Shown here: positions 9,302-19,239 of the stretch, one piece after another
Layout: every line of letters begins with the position of its first letter
How positions within the stretch are numbered: the first letter of the stretch is position 1
Origin: Anaerolineae bacterium
GTDB taxonomy: Bacteria; Chloroflexota; Anaerolineae; Aggregatilineales; UBA2796
Assembly: GCA_019637615.1 (NCBI GenBank)
Contig: JAHBVJ010000033.1
Span: forward strand, 30,077 to 94,076
Direction of reading: 5' to 3'
Length of the DNA stretch: 64,000 nt
Made by a program: the position numbers and the translations under genes
Notes under the pieces: generated by a model
Seen by the model: only the letters and a program-made list of their open reading frames with translations
Databases searched by the model: none
What the model was told of the DNA's origin: nothing

Positions 9302-10804
9302 TCATCGGATTTGCATATGGCTTGGGGCGGTGCTAGGGTTTGGACGGCGCATCGTACTTGGCCTTGGACTGCCGCCTCCATTTCCGTTTGTATTATTGGG
9401 GGCGTTGCCATTCACGACAGCGGGATTCAACGCGCCGGTTCGCCCTTTGCCCACCATCACAACGGTGATGCGCGTGCCGTATCCGATGCGGCTGTCGATG
9501 GACAACTTGCCGCCGATGGCCTGCGCGCGTTCGCGCATGTTAATCATGCCGAGGCTGCCGCGTTCATCGTATTTATTCATTACGGCGCTGACATCAAATC
9601 CGACGCCGTTATCTTCGACTTCCGCCACCGCATACTGATTTTCTTTGAACAAGCGCAAGGTAATCTTGGGAGCCTGTGAATATTTGCGGGCGTTGTTGGC
9701 GGCTTCTTCCATGATGTAGAACAACATGCCCTGCTGCGACTCGGAGATCATGGCCTCGGCGTCTGGCTGTGTTTCTACAATTACATTGGTGCCGTGTGTA
9801 TCTTTCATCTTCACGGAAAGCTGATTCAAGGCGGCGGTCAAGCCCTGACTTTCCAGCACCAGCGGACGCAGCGTGAACAGCATATGGCGCATCTCTTTGG
9901 TAGCGCGGCGGGCGAGTTCTTCGACCTTCGCCAGTTCCTCGGCGGACTGCTTGGCGGTGCCTTTGTTTTCCGTCAGGTTGCGCATCACGATCCCGACGCG
10001 CATCACCACAGCAGAGATCGTCTGGGTGGGGCCGTCGTGCAGGTCGCGCGCCAGCTTTTTGCGGGCTTCTTCCTCGACCTCAACCAAGCGCTCTTTTTCA
10101 CGGCGCAGATTTTCGTACAGCATGGCGTTTTGCAGCGCCATCGTAGCTTGCGTGGCGATAGCGGCTAACATCTCGATATGTTCGCGGTCAAAGGCATCCG
10201 GATACAGGCTGGCATACACCAACATGCCGTAGGTCTGATATTCCGCCCGCAGCGGGATTACCAGCACCGACCGCGCGGGTTGCAAGCCCACGAAGTAGCT
10301 AAGTTCCGGATCGTTGCGTGCATCGTCGGTCAACATCGGCTCCGCGCGGTTCAAGGCCAACGCCAACACGCCCGAATTCGCGTGCAGCTTGACAAACGCA
10401 TCTTGACGCGTCAACCCCCGCGAGCTAACCACGCGCAGTTCTTCGTTGCGGAATAACATGACCATACCCACCAACGAGTCTTGGCTGGTGGAGGTGACAT
10501 CTTTCAGCCCTAAGAAGCCCAGATCGAGCGCGACTTGCATCACGCGCTGATAGTCAAGTGTTTCGCCCAAAGCAGTTGCCATCTCGTAAACGGCGCGTGC
10601 GCTGGTCTTGGTCTCGGAGACGATGCTGGCTGTACGCGGCACTGCCTTAACCACACGATCACGTACAATGATCACGAGCAGGGTAGCGATAACCACCAGT
10701 CCCAAACCGGCGACCGCCATGCGCGTATCATTCGCGGTGCCCGTGACCACACCGGCTACAAAGAATGCTGCTCCTGCGAATACGATTGCGATAGTTCGTA
10801 CCAT
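9302..10804 (-). CDS. Membrane GAF sensor histidine kinase, NarL-partner (HisKA_3) type
   Basis: Two closely spaced N-terminal TM helices (about residues 5-23 and 30-47) anchor the protein with almost no outside loop. A GAF domain follows (about 75-220), then a short coiled coil (REKERLVEVEEEARKK) and a HisKA_3 dimerisation domain with the phospho-accepting H256 in ARDLHDGPTQ. The HATPase_c domain has N-box EEAANNARKYS and G-box VEDNGVGFD. The C-terminal tail (about 460-500) is Asn/Gly/Pro-rich and looks disordered. Kinases of this class phosphorylate NarL/LuxR-type regulators, but none is adjacent, so its partner is elsewhere. It is divergent from the aminotransferase gene across a 236-bp AT-rich gap. 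Confidence 0.9.
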   Translation of the reverse strand: MVRTIAIVFAGAAFFVAGVVTGTANDTRMAVAGLGLVVIATLLVIIVRDRVVKAVPRTASIVSETKTSARAVYEMATALGETLDYQRVMQVALDLGFLGLKDVTSTSQDSLVGMVMLFRNEELRVVSSRGLTRQDAFVKLHANSGVLALALNRAEPMLTDDARNDPELSYFVGLQPARSVLVIPLRAEYQTYGMLVYASLYPDAFDREHIEMLAAIATQATMALQNAMLYENLRREKERLVEVEEEARKKLARDLHDGPTQTISAVVMRVGIVMRNLTENKGTAKQSAEELAKVEELARRATKEMRHMLFTLRPLVLESQGLTAALNQLSVKMKDTHGTNVIVETQPDAEAMISESQQGMLFYIMEEAANNARKYSQAPKITLRLFKENQYAVAEVEDNGVGFDVSAVMNKYDERGSLGMINMRERAQAIGGKLSIDSRIGYGTRITVVMVGKGRTGALNPAVVNGNAPNNTNGNGGGSPRPSTMRRPNPSTAPSHMQIR

Positions 10805-11040
10805 CGGTTTTGCCCAATTTGCCTGAACTGGCTACTTTGCCTTACACTACCCTAACAGACTGTAATATGGCTAAATTATGTATTGAACTTGAATTAAGAG
10901 TCAATCGGATGTAATAACAAAATCGATTTTTATTTACCTTTTTGACGAACTTATAGCAGCGACAACTCCTGTTGAGTATTGCGATAGTACACATGTTATA
11001 CTCAGTATAGCAAATGCATCGAGACTAGGACACTATCAGA

Positions 11041-12189
11041 ATGCCCACACCGCTACCTGTAGACACCCTGCGCGAACGGTTTCCCATCTTCAAGAGCCAA
11101 GTGTACATTAACAGTTGTTCACAAGGCGCGCTCTCGGTTGATGTACGTCGTGCCTATGACGACTATCTCTGTGATTGGGACGAACGCGGTGCGCCGTGGG
11201 AATACTGGGTAGAGATGCTAGAGAAAGTCCGCACAGCCATCGCGGAATTGATCAACGCCAGTCCCGACGAAATCGCGATCACGACCTCCGTTTCTCAAGC
11301 GGTCAGTGCGTTAGCTAGTGGCTTACGATTTGATAGGCAGCGGCATAAAATCGTTAGCACAATGTATGAATTTCCTACCGTTGGGCAGGTCTGGCACGCC
11401 CAAGAGAGTCACGGTGCCAAAGTGATCCACGTGCCCGCTGCTGGCAACGTGATCCCGCTGGACTACTTCGACAAAGCGATCGATGATCAGACGCTAGTCG
11501 TCTCCCTTTCGCATGTATGCTTCCGCAACGGTTCCAAAGTCGATGTACCCGCCATCGTCCATATGGCGCATCGGCGGGGCGCGATGGTGCTGCTCGATTC
11601 GTATCAGGCGCTCGGCACTATGCCCATTGACGTTCAGGCACTTGGCGTAGACTTCCACACGGGCGGTGTGCTCAAGTACCTGCTCTCGTCGGCAGGTTTA
11701 GCCTACCTGTACGTCCAACGGGATCATATCAAAAAGCTGCAACCAACTGCCATAGGTTGGTTCTCGCAAGAGAACATCTTCGCGATGGATCCCACCGCCA
11801 ACCGGCTGTCGCCTACTGCCCGCCGCTTCGAATCGGGCACACCACCCATCCCCAACATCTACGCCGCTTTGGCAGGACTCAAGCTGGTCAAACAGATCGG
11901 GATCGAGCGCATCGAAACGCACATCCGCGACCTGACCGACGCGCTAATCGAAGGCGCGATGCGGGCGGGCTTCAATGTCGTCACGCCGCTCGCACCAAAG
12001 AATCGCGGAGCGCTGGTGACGCTCAAAGCCAAGGATGTGAACCAACTGGTCAAGCAGTTAGCCGCCCACGGGATCATCACCTCCAGCCGCGATAACAACC
12101 TGCGCATCTCGCCCCATTTCTATAACACGCACGCGGACATCGATGCCGTCTTAGGAGCGCTCAAGAAACATCGCGATTTGCTTGTCTAG
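11041..12189 (+). CDS. Class V aminotransferase (cysteine-desulfurase / isopenicillin-N-epimerase-like)
   Basis: This is a PLP-dependent fold-type I enzyme. A typical N-terminus (RFPIFKSQVYINSCSQGAL) precedes a PLP-phosphate region around ITTSVSQAVSAL, the conserved SHVCFRNGSKVDVPAI strand and the cofactor Asp in MVLLDSYQALG. The Schiff-base lysine is K212 in HTGGVLKYLL, and the C-terminal domain has a SPHFYNTHADID end. It lacks an obvious Cys-containing flexible loop of the kind used by NifS/SufS desulfurases, so an epimerase, lyase or kynureninase-like reaction on an amino acid is more likely. It is monocistronic, with a hairpin just after the stop. The exact substrate cannot be told from sequence alone. 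Confidence 0.82.
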   Translation: MPTPLPVDTLRERFPIFKSQVYINSCSQGALSVDVRRAYDDYLCDWDERGAPWEYWVEMLEKVRTAIAELINASPDEIAITTSVSQAVSALASGLRFDRQRHKIVSTMYEFPTVGQVWHAQESHGAKVIHVPAAGNVIPLDYFDKAIDDQTLVVSLSHVCFRNGSKVDVPAIVHMAHRRGAMVLLDSYQALGTMPIDVQALGVDFHTGGVLKYLLSSAGLAYLYVQRDHIKKLQPTAIGWFSQENIFAMDPTANRLSPTARRFESGTPPIPNIYAALAGLKLVKQIGIERIETHIRDLTDALIEGAMRAGFNVVTPLAPKNRGALVTLKAKDVNQLVKQLAAHGIITSSRDNNLRISPHFYNTHADIDAVLGALKKHRDLLV

Positions 12190-12195
12190 AGCGTT

Positions 12196-12217
12196 CCCAC
12201 TAAAAGGAGTGGGGTTT
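12196..12217 (+). terminator. Short hairpin after the aminotransferase
   Basis: CCCACT pairs with AGTGGG around AAAAGG and is followed by GTTT. It starts 7 bases after the stop codon. The T run is weak. Confidence 0.5.
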
Positions 12218-12284
12218 CAGTACAGCCTGAAGCTTATGAGCATTATAGAAGAGATTAGCCATGACAAGCGCTCAAAATTCAGAA

Positions 12285-12304
12285 AATGATCATAAAAGAT
12301 CATT
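12285..12304. promoter_or_regulatory. Inverted repeat with GATCATAAA motif
   Basis: AATGATC-ATAAAA-GATCATT is a perfect 7-bp inverted repeat in the non-coding gap between two convergent genes. The same GATCATAAA word recurs three times in the gap at 57.67-57.75 kb. It may be a protein-binding site; its function is unknown. Confidence 0.35.
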
Positions 12305-12450
12305 AAAGTTTGGCACTGCTTGGTTAACATTTACATAAAGATTCAGGTTGTATCGAGGATTTTGACGATCCGTTAGGGACTCGATAACGGATCGGCGGCT
12401 GAGGCTATACTACGGCTTCCTGATCAAGACTTGAGCTTTTCTCCTCAAAG

Positions 12451-12486
12451 CCCTTCGCCTGCGGGAGAAGGGTTGGGGTGAGGGCG
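12451..12486. repeat. REP-like hairpin sequence in the 12190-12526 gap
   Basis: CCCTTC-N10-GAAGGG forms a hairpin followed by a GGTTGGGGTGAGGGCG tail. This kind of GC-rich GAAGGG/GGGTGAGGG word is dispersed in many bacterial genomes; related GGGTGAGG strings occur in the tandem repeat at 33.9-34.4 kb. Apart from this element, the inverted repeat at 12285 and the hairpin at 12196, I see nothing in this 337-base gap. Confidence 0.5.
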
Positions 12487-12526
12487 AATATCAGCGATCA
12501 ATCTCGTGGATATCCGTATAAGCCAC

Positions 12527-13654
12527 TTACGGGAGTTGGAATTCCTTCTTCAGTTCCTCCAGTCGGCTGGTCGCGCCGATTTTCTCCCAACTCGTAAGTG
12601 CTTGTTCAATGTAAGCAGTTCGCTTATCCGCATCCGGAGAAAGCATCGCCAATCCCGTTGCCGCGAGGGCTTGCGTTTCCACATCGCCCGCACTAGTCGC
12701 GATCTCCAGCGCTTTGGCATAGGCGACGCTGGCGTAGAGATCGATCCCCGTTTCAAGGCACAGATCGCCAAGCCGCAAATATAGCACGGCAGATTTCGGA
12801 GCAGGTAGCTTGGACGTATCGGCAGGCATGAGCAGATCGCCCGTTAGCCCCATCAACAAGCGCACTGCCTCGGCTTTCATGCCGACCTGTTGATAGTAGA
12901 AGGCCAGCACCATGTCGCGCGTCTCAGCTTCGCGCAGGCGGTTGGTCAGACGATCCGCATTTTCCCGAATGATCTCTGCTTCGGCGTTGCCTAATACGCG
13001 GAACGACATACCGGGTGCATCTTCTTCCGTCGAGGAATGCCCGACTTTGTGGCGGATCAGTTCGCTCACCACGACGGTATAGGTCTGACCGCGTTTCAGC
13101 GGCGGCGCATCGTCGGGATATTCCAACTGGTTTTGTGCTGGATCATCGATGTCGGTAGACCAATTCAGGCCATCGCCACGTACAGTGATGCGGTATCCTT
13201 CGGCGTCAATAGTCGTGTTCCACCAGATCAGCGGATGAGTCGTCAGAACATCGGTCGCACGCGGGGTGATGAGGAAGGGGATCGTAACGTCTTCGCTCTG
13301 ACCGCGCTGCCAACCCGCCAGCGATAACCCCGACTGCACCAGCACACCACGTTCACGCGGGCAAGGCAAAGGGCCGGGACGGGTAATAGTGCGTTCGGTC
13401 AGGTCGGCGCATAGTACGCGCACTGTGCCGCCTTTCGGGTCGATCAAATCGCCAAACTGAACCGCCGCGCCCGTGCTTAGTTGGGAAAACCCTTTCCAGC
13501 CGTTACGCCGTAACCGCGCGGTTTCACTCGATTGGGTGACGACGGACACCGCCGGTGCATCCGTCTGAGCGCTCACGGGCACTGGATACGCCCCATACCC
13601 CAGAATGTTCAATATGCACAGCGCTGTCACGAGTAAGCGTTTCGGGTACATCAT
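12527..13654 (-). CDS. Secreted FecR-like / TPR-helical protein, last gene of the CHAT operon
   Basis: A signal peptide (about residues 1-30, ending VSAQ) is followed by a FecR-like domain (about 35-110: LRRNGWKGFSQLSTGAAVQFGDLIDPKGG). A beta-sandwich follows (about 120-225; TTHPLIWWNTTIDAEGYRITV resembles a fibronectin-like fold). The C-terminus is a helical repeat region (about 235-370) with TPR-like units such as YLRLGDLCLETGIDLYASVAYAKAL. Proteins of this layout commonly sit beside TPR-CHAT genes in cyanobacteria and Chloroflexota (family knowledge from memory). I chose ATG 13654, immediately after the kinase stop, over an upstream in-frame start at 13669 that would overlap the kinase. 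The role is inferred: an extracytoplasmic partner of the kinase or CHAT protein. Confidence 0.75.
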   Translation of the reverse strand: MMYPKRLLVTALCILNILGYGAYPVPVSAQTDAPAVSVVTQSSETARLRRNGWKGFSQLSTGAAVQFGDLIDPKGGTVRVLCADLTERTITRPGPLPCPRERGVLVQSGLSLAGWQRGQSEDVTIPFLITPRATDVLTTHPLIWWNTTIDAEGYRITVRGDGLNWSTDIDDPAQNQLEYPDDAPPLKRGQTYTVVVSELIRHKVGHSSTEEDAPGMSFRVLGNAEAEIIRENADRLTNRLREAETRDMVLAFYYQQVGMKAEAVRLLMGLTGDLLMPADTSKLPAPKSAVLYLRLGDLCLETGIDLYASVAYAKALEIATSAGDVETQALAATGLAMLSPDADKRTAYIEQALTSWEKIGATSRLEELKKEFQLP

Positions 13655-13655
13655 C

Positions 13656-15464
13656 TCAACTAGCCTCACTGGTTGCTTTCACGGCTTCTTCGTACCATTC
13701 ACGTTGTTTGGCATTATTGGCGTCGTAGGTTGCCATCATGTCGTACCATGCGCTGGTAGCGTCGTCCTGCTTACCAAGCACAGCATAAGCTCTCGCCAGA
13801 TAATAATAGGCGGGCGCGGGATAGGGAACGGCGTCTTTTTGCACCAGCGCTTGTTGCAGATCGTTCACGGCAAGATCGAAATCACTGCCTTGCCCCCGTT
13901 GGAAATAGGCACGCCCGCGCGTGGCGTACAAGAGAAAGGTGATCTGGTTGTGGGCATCGGCATCAATCTCCACGCTGCCGAGTTCTAATATGCGGACGCC
14001 AATATCGATGATCTGAAAGGCTTGCTCGTTAGCGCCTTTGTCGAGTAGAAGCTCCGCCAGACGATAACGGGCGAGGAGCAGTTGATCCTCGTAGCGGATG
14101 GCAGCTTCATACTCGGCTTGTGCGTCGTCAATGCGTCCGGTTTCTTCGTAGGCCACGCCCAGATTGTAGTGGGCGGCGGCGTTAGCGGGTTCAATCTGAA
14201 TAGCGGTTTGGAAGTCGCGAATCGCGGTATCGTAATCGAGTTTGGTGAGTGCTGCCAAGCCGGCCTCATTCAGCGCCGCCGGATCACCTTGTGGTGGGCG
14301 TGGGATAAGGACGTAGACACCGACTGCTACAGCGATCAACACGATCAGTACCGCGCTGATGGCGAACCAGCGTGATCGTTGGGCAAGCTTCGGCGGTGTG
14401 GACGGCAAAGCGGCGGGCGGCGGCGGAACATCAGGCACGACGGACTTAGCCCATGCGCGTGGTTCAACCACTGTTTTGCCGTCCATGTCGGCTGGGCTTG
14501 CGACACCGAGGGCACGGGGATCGCTGCCTAGAGGCTCCATCACAGTGGGGGCGTCGCTATGCGCGGATGCGCTGTTCATAACGGGCTTGAGAGTTACCCC
14601 ACGCACCGCCTCGGCAAAGGCTGCCGATAGATCGTGCGCACTCGCGAAGCGTTGTTTCGGATCTTTGACCAGCGCCCGCAGCATGACCTCGACACACGCC
14701 ACAGGCAGATCGGGTCGCCACTGCTGCGGCGGTGGCGGGGATTGCGTGGCGTGCTGGTTCATGACCATCAGCGGCGTATATCCCGTGAACGGCAGCCGCC
14801 CGCACACCATCTCGTACAACATCACGCCGAGTGCATAAATGTCACTGGCGACCGTGCCGCGCTCACCGCCGAACTGCTCAGGAGCCATGTACGCAGGCGT
14901 ACCGATCACCATGCCTTCCGCCGTCAGGGTTTGCCCACCCTCAACAAGATAGGCGATCCCGAAATCCGCCAGAAAGCAATTTTTCTGATTATCCATCAGA
15001 ACATTTTCCGGCTTCAGATCGCGGTGTACGACCTGACGTTGGTGGGCATAGTCCAGCGCATCAGCGATCTGTCCGAGCAGCCGCGCAATTTCCGCCAACG
15101 CCAAGGGCTGCGTTTTTTGCACATAGTCAGCAAGACTTTGATCCAGCAGCCGCGTGACCAGATACGAGTAGCCGTTGGCTTGCCCGAAGTCGATCACGGG
15201 CAAGATATGGACATGTTCCAGCGTTGCCGTCATCTTGGCCTCGCGCTCAAAACGGCTGTGGAAGGTCGGATCGCGGCTGATCAACTCCTGACGGATGACT
15301 TTCAGCGCCACATCGCGTTCGACGGAGGCTTGATGGGCAAGATAGACAGTCGCCATCCCGCCCTGCCCGAAGCGGCTAATGATCCGATACCCGTTCAGCG
15401 TCGTCCCGATCAGCGGATCGCTGGCGGGTATTGGTGTAGCAGCCGATGGATTGGTTTGCTCCAT
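13656..15464 (-). CDS. Membrane Ser/Thr protein kinase (PknB-like) with extracytoplasmic TPR domain
   Basis: This is a Hanks-type kinase. The glycine loop is FGQGGMATVYLA (about residue 33), the VAIK-type lysine is in DVALKVIRQ, the catalytic loop is HRDLKPENVL (about 147) and DFG is present in FLADFGIAY. The activation segment contains GTPAYMAPEQF. A Pro/Ala-rich linker (about 290-365) leads to one TM helix (about 366-389) and then to TPR repeats outside the membrane (for example NEAGLAALTKLDYDTAIRDF and AAHYNLGVAYEETGRIDDA). This architecture suits a sensor that reads a periplasmic or cell-surface protein through TPRs and phosphorylates cytoplasmic targets. The gene starts 5 bases after the CHAT stop, and its stop nearly touches the next start, so translation is tightly coupled. 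Confidence 0.92.
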   Translation of the reverse strand: MEQTNPSAATPIPASDPLIGTTLNGYRIISRFGQGGMATVYLAHQASVERDVALKVIRQELISRDPTFHSRFEREAKMTATLEHVHILPVIDFGQANGYSYLVTRLLDQSLADYVQKTQPLALAEIARLLGQIADALDYAHQRQVVHRDLKPENVLMDNQKNCFLADFGIAYLVEGGQTLTAEGMVIGTPAYMAPEQFGGERGTVASDIYALGVMLYEMVCGRLPFTGYTPLMVMNQHATQSPPPPQQWRPDLPVACVEVMLRALVKDPKQRFASAHDLSAAFAEAVRGVTLKPVMNSASAHSDAPTVMEPLGSDPRALGVASPADMDGKTVVEPRAWAKSVVPDVPPPPAALPSTPPKLAQRSRWFAISAVLIVLIAVAVGVYVLIPRPPQGDPAALNEAGLAALTKLDYDTAIRDFQTAIQIEPANAAAHYNLGVAYEETGRIDDAQAEYEAAIRYEDQLLLARYRLAELLLDKGANEQAFQIIDIGVRILELGSVEIDADAHNQITFLLYATRGRAYFQRGQGSDFDLAVNDLQQALVQKDAVPYPAPAYYYLARAYAVLGKQDDATSAWYDMMATYDANNAKQREWYEEAVKATSEAS

Positions 15465-15469
15465 AATTC

Positions 15470-18400
15470 CTATCCTCGACCTGTCAACACGAAGGCCGCC
15501 CAGAAGTAAGGGCTGGCGTAGGGCGTCTGACCACCTTCGGTGTACTCGCGTACGAATTTCTGCGCCGCTTGCAAGGCTTCAGCATCGGCTTTACCTTCAG
15601 CACGTAGCTTGAAAAAGGTCTCCATGAGCAGCGCGGTGGCTTCGTCATCGACACTCCACAGGGAAGCGACGACGGACGGCGCACCCGCATACAGGAAGGC
15701 GCGGTTGAGGGCGGTGAACTCGTCGCCTGCTGTCAATGTGCCGACGGCTGTTTCGCACGCGCTCAGGACAACCAGTGAAGTCGATTTAGTGAGGTCGAGG
15801 CCGTAGATTTCATAGGCGTACAAGCGCCCGCTGCGTCCATCGGATGGGGCGAGATGCAGCGTTGAGAACAGTGGATTGAGCGCGTTGTACGTGCCGTGCG
15901 CGGCGATGTACAGCACTCCCGCACCGCTGGCCTGATTCAGCAAGGCGGCTTTGCTGGCAGCGTCCCCAATCAGCGGTGTGGTATTACTGAGCGCGGCAAC
16001 TTGCTGGGCTTCGGTTTCAGCGAAAGGCAGCGGCGACATGTCTTCGGCGGTGGGATTGCCGAAGATGGCTGGCGTGCCAGCAGTGGTGGGCTTGTTGTTC
16101 AGCAGGAGGAGCGAGGCTGCACTCGGCAGATAGGTAATCACGGCGCGCTCACCAAGTACGCTGTCGCCTACAGGCAGCGCAGCAAACGGCAGCGCGTGCA
16201 AAACGTTGTGCGGGACGATCATCACATGCTTGGTCGTCAGCGAGTCAAGGATTGGCGTGACCAGCCATTCGCTCAGTTGCGGTAAGCCCGCCGCGTTGAT
16301 TTCGTCGGCACGGAAGGCGCTAACCTGCTCGGCGAGCTGCGCCTGCCCAACGGGAACAGCCACCATCTTGAGATCGGTAGCCGAGACGACGAAAATGTAC
16401 GTTTGCGCGTCAGTTGTGTAATAGCTGACGAGGCTGGTATCGGCTGGCAGCGCGGCTTGTAGGTCGGCTAGGCGCGGCGTCTGCGCACCAGCGAAGGTGG
16501 CGAGCGTCGGGCTGGTAGCTTGCATCCGCGTGAACAGGTCGGCGTAGTCGCTTTCCAGTTTCTCCAACTCAGCTTTGACCGCCTTGATGCGCGTCTTGTC
16601 GGGTGGAATCTCGCGGCGGGCTTCGGTCAGTAAATGCTGCTGCGCATCGATCCGGTCGCGCAGATCGGCCTCCTGTTTCACCAACTCGGACGAAGCACCC
16701 GCCAGCAGGTTGACGGGGCCGAGCGCCAGTTGATCGAGGAATGCCCGTGCGCGCGATTGCTCCGTCACATTGAACGCTTCATCGAATCGTCCCTGTTCAA
16801 ACAGGAGCGATACATAATCGGCGTAGATCCATGCGTAGTTAGCCGAGAATTGCGCCGTCAGCGCTTCAGATTTGAAACTGCTCTGTGTCTGCTCCACCGT
16901 CTTAATCGCGTTCTGGTAGGCGTCGAGGGCACTGTCGGCGTGCCCCAAAGTCTGATGCATCTGGCCTAACTGCCCGTACAACCGCGCCGTCGTTTCGCGG
17001 TCATCAATCGTCAGCGCTTCAGACATTGCGTGGTAGAAGGTCAGCAACGCGTTCACGGGGCTGCTGATGCTCTGGGCGCGAGTTAAGGCAAACAATGCCT
17101 TCAGCCGCAGTAGAGGATCATTCAACTGTGTGGCGAGGTCAAGCGCTTTGGTGTAGTTGGTTTCTGCCGATTTTGCGTTTGGCTTGGCAGCAGCAAGATC
17201 GAGATCGCCTAACAACGTCAGCGCCTCGATTTGCCCCTGCGCATCCTTGGCTTTGTTCAGCGCAGTCACGGCTTTGGTGAGCGATTGACGGGCATCTTTG
17301 GCATTGGCTTGAGCGATCTGGACATTGCCCAAGCCGAGCAGCGCACGCCCCACCACGCGGTCAAGTTTGACTTTGGTAGCAGTCGCAATAGTGTCTGTGT
17401 AGCTGGTAGCGGCTTTATCGAGCAGTTGGAGCTGCCGACTGATGTCACCGACGCGCAAGGTCGTCTCCGCGAGGAAGGCGAGATCATCGAGTTCGGTGGC
17501 ACGCTGCACCGCATCTTGCAAGCTGGTGAGCGCTTCTTCCGTGCGCCCCAAGATGGAGTAGGGGATGCTCAAGCGCAAGATCGTGTCGATGATGCCGATC
17601 TTGGCGGCCTTGATCGCTGCCTCGTCCGTGCTGCTCGTTGCCAACTTTTCGTAATAGGCGCGGCGGCGGTTGAGCGGTTCTATCGACTCCTCGTACAGCC
17701 GCAAGCCCTGATAAGCATCTGCTATCCCCAACATGGCGTCAGGGTACAACGCATTATCCACCTGCTCGTTAAAATTCTCGAATTCGGGGATGGCTTCCCG
17801 ATAGCGGGCAAGCTGATTCAACGCAAGGCCAGCGAAGTAGTAGTTTTCCCAAATGGCTTGGGATTTTACATAAGCGTCACGATCATCAAAAGCAAACGTT
17901 GCCGCACGAGGAACGCCCGTAGGCGCTACCCCACCGGGTCCGAATAAGAGTAATTTTACTTCATCATCGCCTATGTACATGCCGTTGTTAGAAAAGAACT
18001 CCTGTAAACGAACGGCGTCTTGTAAAGTTTGATAGCGCGCCATATGCAAGAGCAAATATGCTTCATCGGGGGCTGTACTGGCGACTAAAGTTGCCATTGC
18101 ATAGAAATTTACATCGAAGAACTCAAGGTAAGGAGCACGCACCCCATTACTAGGACTGGGTTCGCGATAAAATGTCAGTATCCAACGTGGAGAGACCAAT
18201 GCCAAAGCGCGGCGTGCAAGCACGGGATCATGATCAAGGTAACTTTTCCAAGCTGCTAGATAGCCGACTGCATTAGGAATAATAGGATTTCCGTAGCCAC
18301 TCGGAATATCTAACGCAGGCAGGACTTCAGCCATCAACGCAGTTGCGTCCATGCCTAAAGGGTCTTCTTTGTTGTAAATCACGCGGATAGCTATTTCGAG

Positions 18401-19201
18401 AACGGTGTACGCCAACGGTTCATAGGGGTGAAAATTGCCATTGAAATATAAGGGTATGTGGACATACTCGCGGGCGATTGGCAATACCACCTCTTTATAC
18501 CAACCCATCCGTGTCAGACCACGATATTCATGTGGCGCATCGCCTGTATAATCAGCGATAAATCTCACTAAATGCCATTGTATCCAAACCATGGCATTCC
18601 AATAATTATTCATACGTGCTTGTCGGGCTAGATCAGCAGCCTTGACCGCCATTGTGTAGGAACGATAGGTGTCATCCTGCAACTGTTCGATTGACGCCGC
18701 ATTTCCAAACGAAACCGAACGATTCCACAAATAGTCGAGAACGACCACGCGTCCCCAATATGCCCACACCGCATCTCTAGGTTGTTGTGGCATGGCTTCG
18801 AGCAATTCGATGGCAACATCATACCGTTGAGCAATGGCGAGTTTTTCTTCGTCGGTACCATTTAATGTCCAACCGGGCAAAAACTGTTCGCCATATGGTT
18901 CTAAGTTCAGAAAACCCGATCTTGCTGCTCCTAAAGCGCCACGATACTCAGCTGACGTCAGCTTGGTCTGATCTGCGTCAGAAAATGCGCCGTTATCATG
19001 TTGCTTAACCGCCAAATCATGGGCAGCATCGTAAGCATTAATCGCGTCGCTATATTGCATCCCACTAAATAACTGATCAGCTTGCGCCAGCATCTGGTCA
19101 AGCTGTTGTAGGATGGCCTTGGGGGTGTCTTGAGCAACGCTCAGAGCCGATGGCAACACAAGCATAATCGCCAATAGGACAAGTGAAAACCGCTTGAACA
19201 T
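15470..19201 (-). CDS. Secreted TPR-CHAT protein (caspase-HetF-associated-with-TPRs peptidase)
   Basis: This large protein has an N-terminal signal peptide (FSLVLLAIMLVLPSALSVAQ), a long helical region (about residues 30-800), clear TPR units in the second half (for example ALLGLGNVQIAQANAKDA and GQLGQMHQTLGHADSALDAY) and a coiled coil (about 850-915). The C-terminal CHAT domain (about 950-1243) is a clan CD caspase-like peptidase fold. The catalytic dyad is intact: H1102 in IAAHG and C1149 in LSACETAVG. The conserved GAPSVVASLWSVDD and PYFWAAFVLTG ends are present. ATG 19201 follows AGAGGA; a GTG lies one codon upstream. It is operonic with the TolB-like gene (upstream, about 38 bases) and the kinase (downstream, 5 bases). 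CHAT proteins include proteases of defence and cell-death systems, but many secreted TPR-CHAT proteins have no known substrate. Confidence 0.9.
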   Translation of the reverse strand: MFKRFSLVLLAIMLVLPSALSVAQDTPKAILQQLDQMLAQADQLFSGMQYSDAINAYDAAHDLAVKQHDNGAFSDADQTKLTSAEYRGALGAARSGFLNLEPYGEQFLPGWTLNGTDEEKLAIAQRYDVAIELLEAMPQQPRDAVWAYWGRVVVLDYLWNRSVSFGNAASIEQLQDDTYRSYTMAVKAADLARQARMNNYWNAMVWIQWHLVRFIADYTGDAPHEYRGLTRMGWYKEVVLPIAREYVHIPLYFNGNFHPYEPLAYTVLEIAIRVIYNKEDPLGMDATALMAEVLPALDIPSGYGNPIIPNAVGYLAAWKSYLDHDPVLARRALALVSPRWILTFYREPSPSNGVRAPYLEFFDVNFYAMATLVASTAPDEAYLLLHMARYQTLQDAVRLQEFFSNNGMYIGDDEVKLLLFGPGGVAPTGVPRAATFAFDDRDAYVKSQAIWENYYFAGLALNQLARYREAIPEFENFNEQVDNALYPDAMLGIADAYQGLRLYEESIEPLNRRRAYYEKLATSSTDEAAIKAAKIGIIDTILRLSIPYSILGRTEEALTSLQDAVQRATELDDLAFLAETTLRVGDISRQLQLLDKAATSYTDTIATATKVKLDRVVGRALLGLGNVQIAQANAKDARQSLTKAVTALNKAKDAQGQIEALTLLGDLDLAAAKPNAKSAETNYTKALDLATQLNDPLLRLKALFALTRAQSISSPVNALLTFYHAMSEALTIDDRETTARLYGQLGQMHQTLGHADSALDAYQNAIKTVEQTQSSFKSEALTAQFSANYAWIYADYVSLLFEQGRFDEAFNVTEQSRARAFLDQLALGPVNLLAGASSELVKQEADLRDRIDAQQHLLTEARREIPPDKTRIKAVKAELEKLESDYADLFTRMQATSPTLATFAGAQTPRLADLQAALPADTSLVSYYTTDAQTYIFVVSATDLKMVAVPVGQAQLAEQVSAFRADEINAAGLPQLSEWLVTPILDSLTTKHVMIVPHNVLHALPFAALPVGDSVLGERAVITYLPSAASLLLLNNKPTTAGTPAIFGNPTAEDMSPLPFAETEAQQVAALSNTTPLIGDAASKAALLNQASGAGVLYIAAHGTYNALNPLFSTLHLAPSDGRSGRLYAYEIYGLDLTKSTSLVVLSACETAVGTLTAGDEFTALNRAFLYAGAPSVVASLWSVDDEATALLMETFFKLRAEGKADAEALQAAQKFVREYTEGGQTPYASPYFWAAFVLTGRG

Positions 19202-19239
19202 CACATTTCCTCTGTAAATAACGATAGTTTCTGCGTGGT

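Noticed and set aside
10972..11002. TTGAGT/TATACT pair before the aminotransferase
   Set aside because: The 19-base spacing is too wide for a confident sigma-70 call, though some promoter must lie in this gap.
14634..15509. 291-codon frame antisense to the Ser/Thr kinase
   Set aside because: It overlaps the kinase domain completely and its translation has no domain features.
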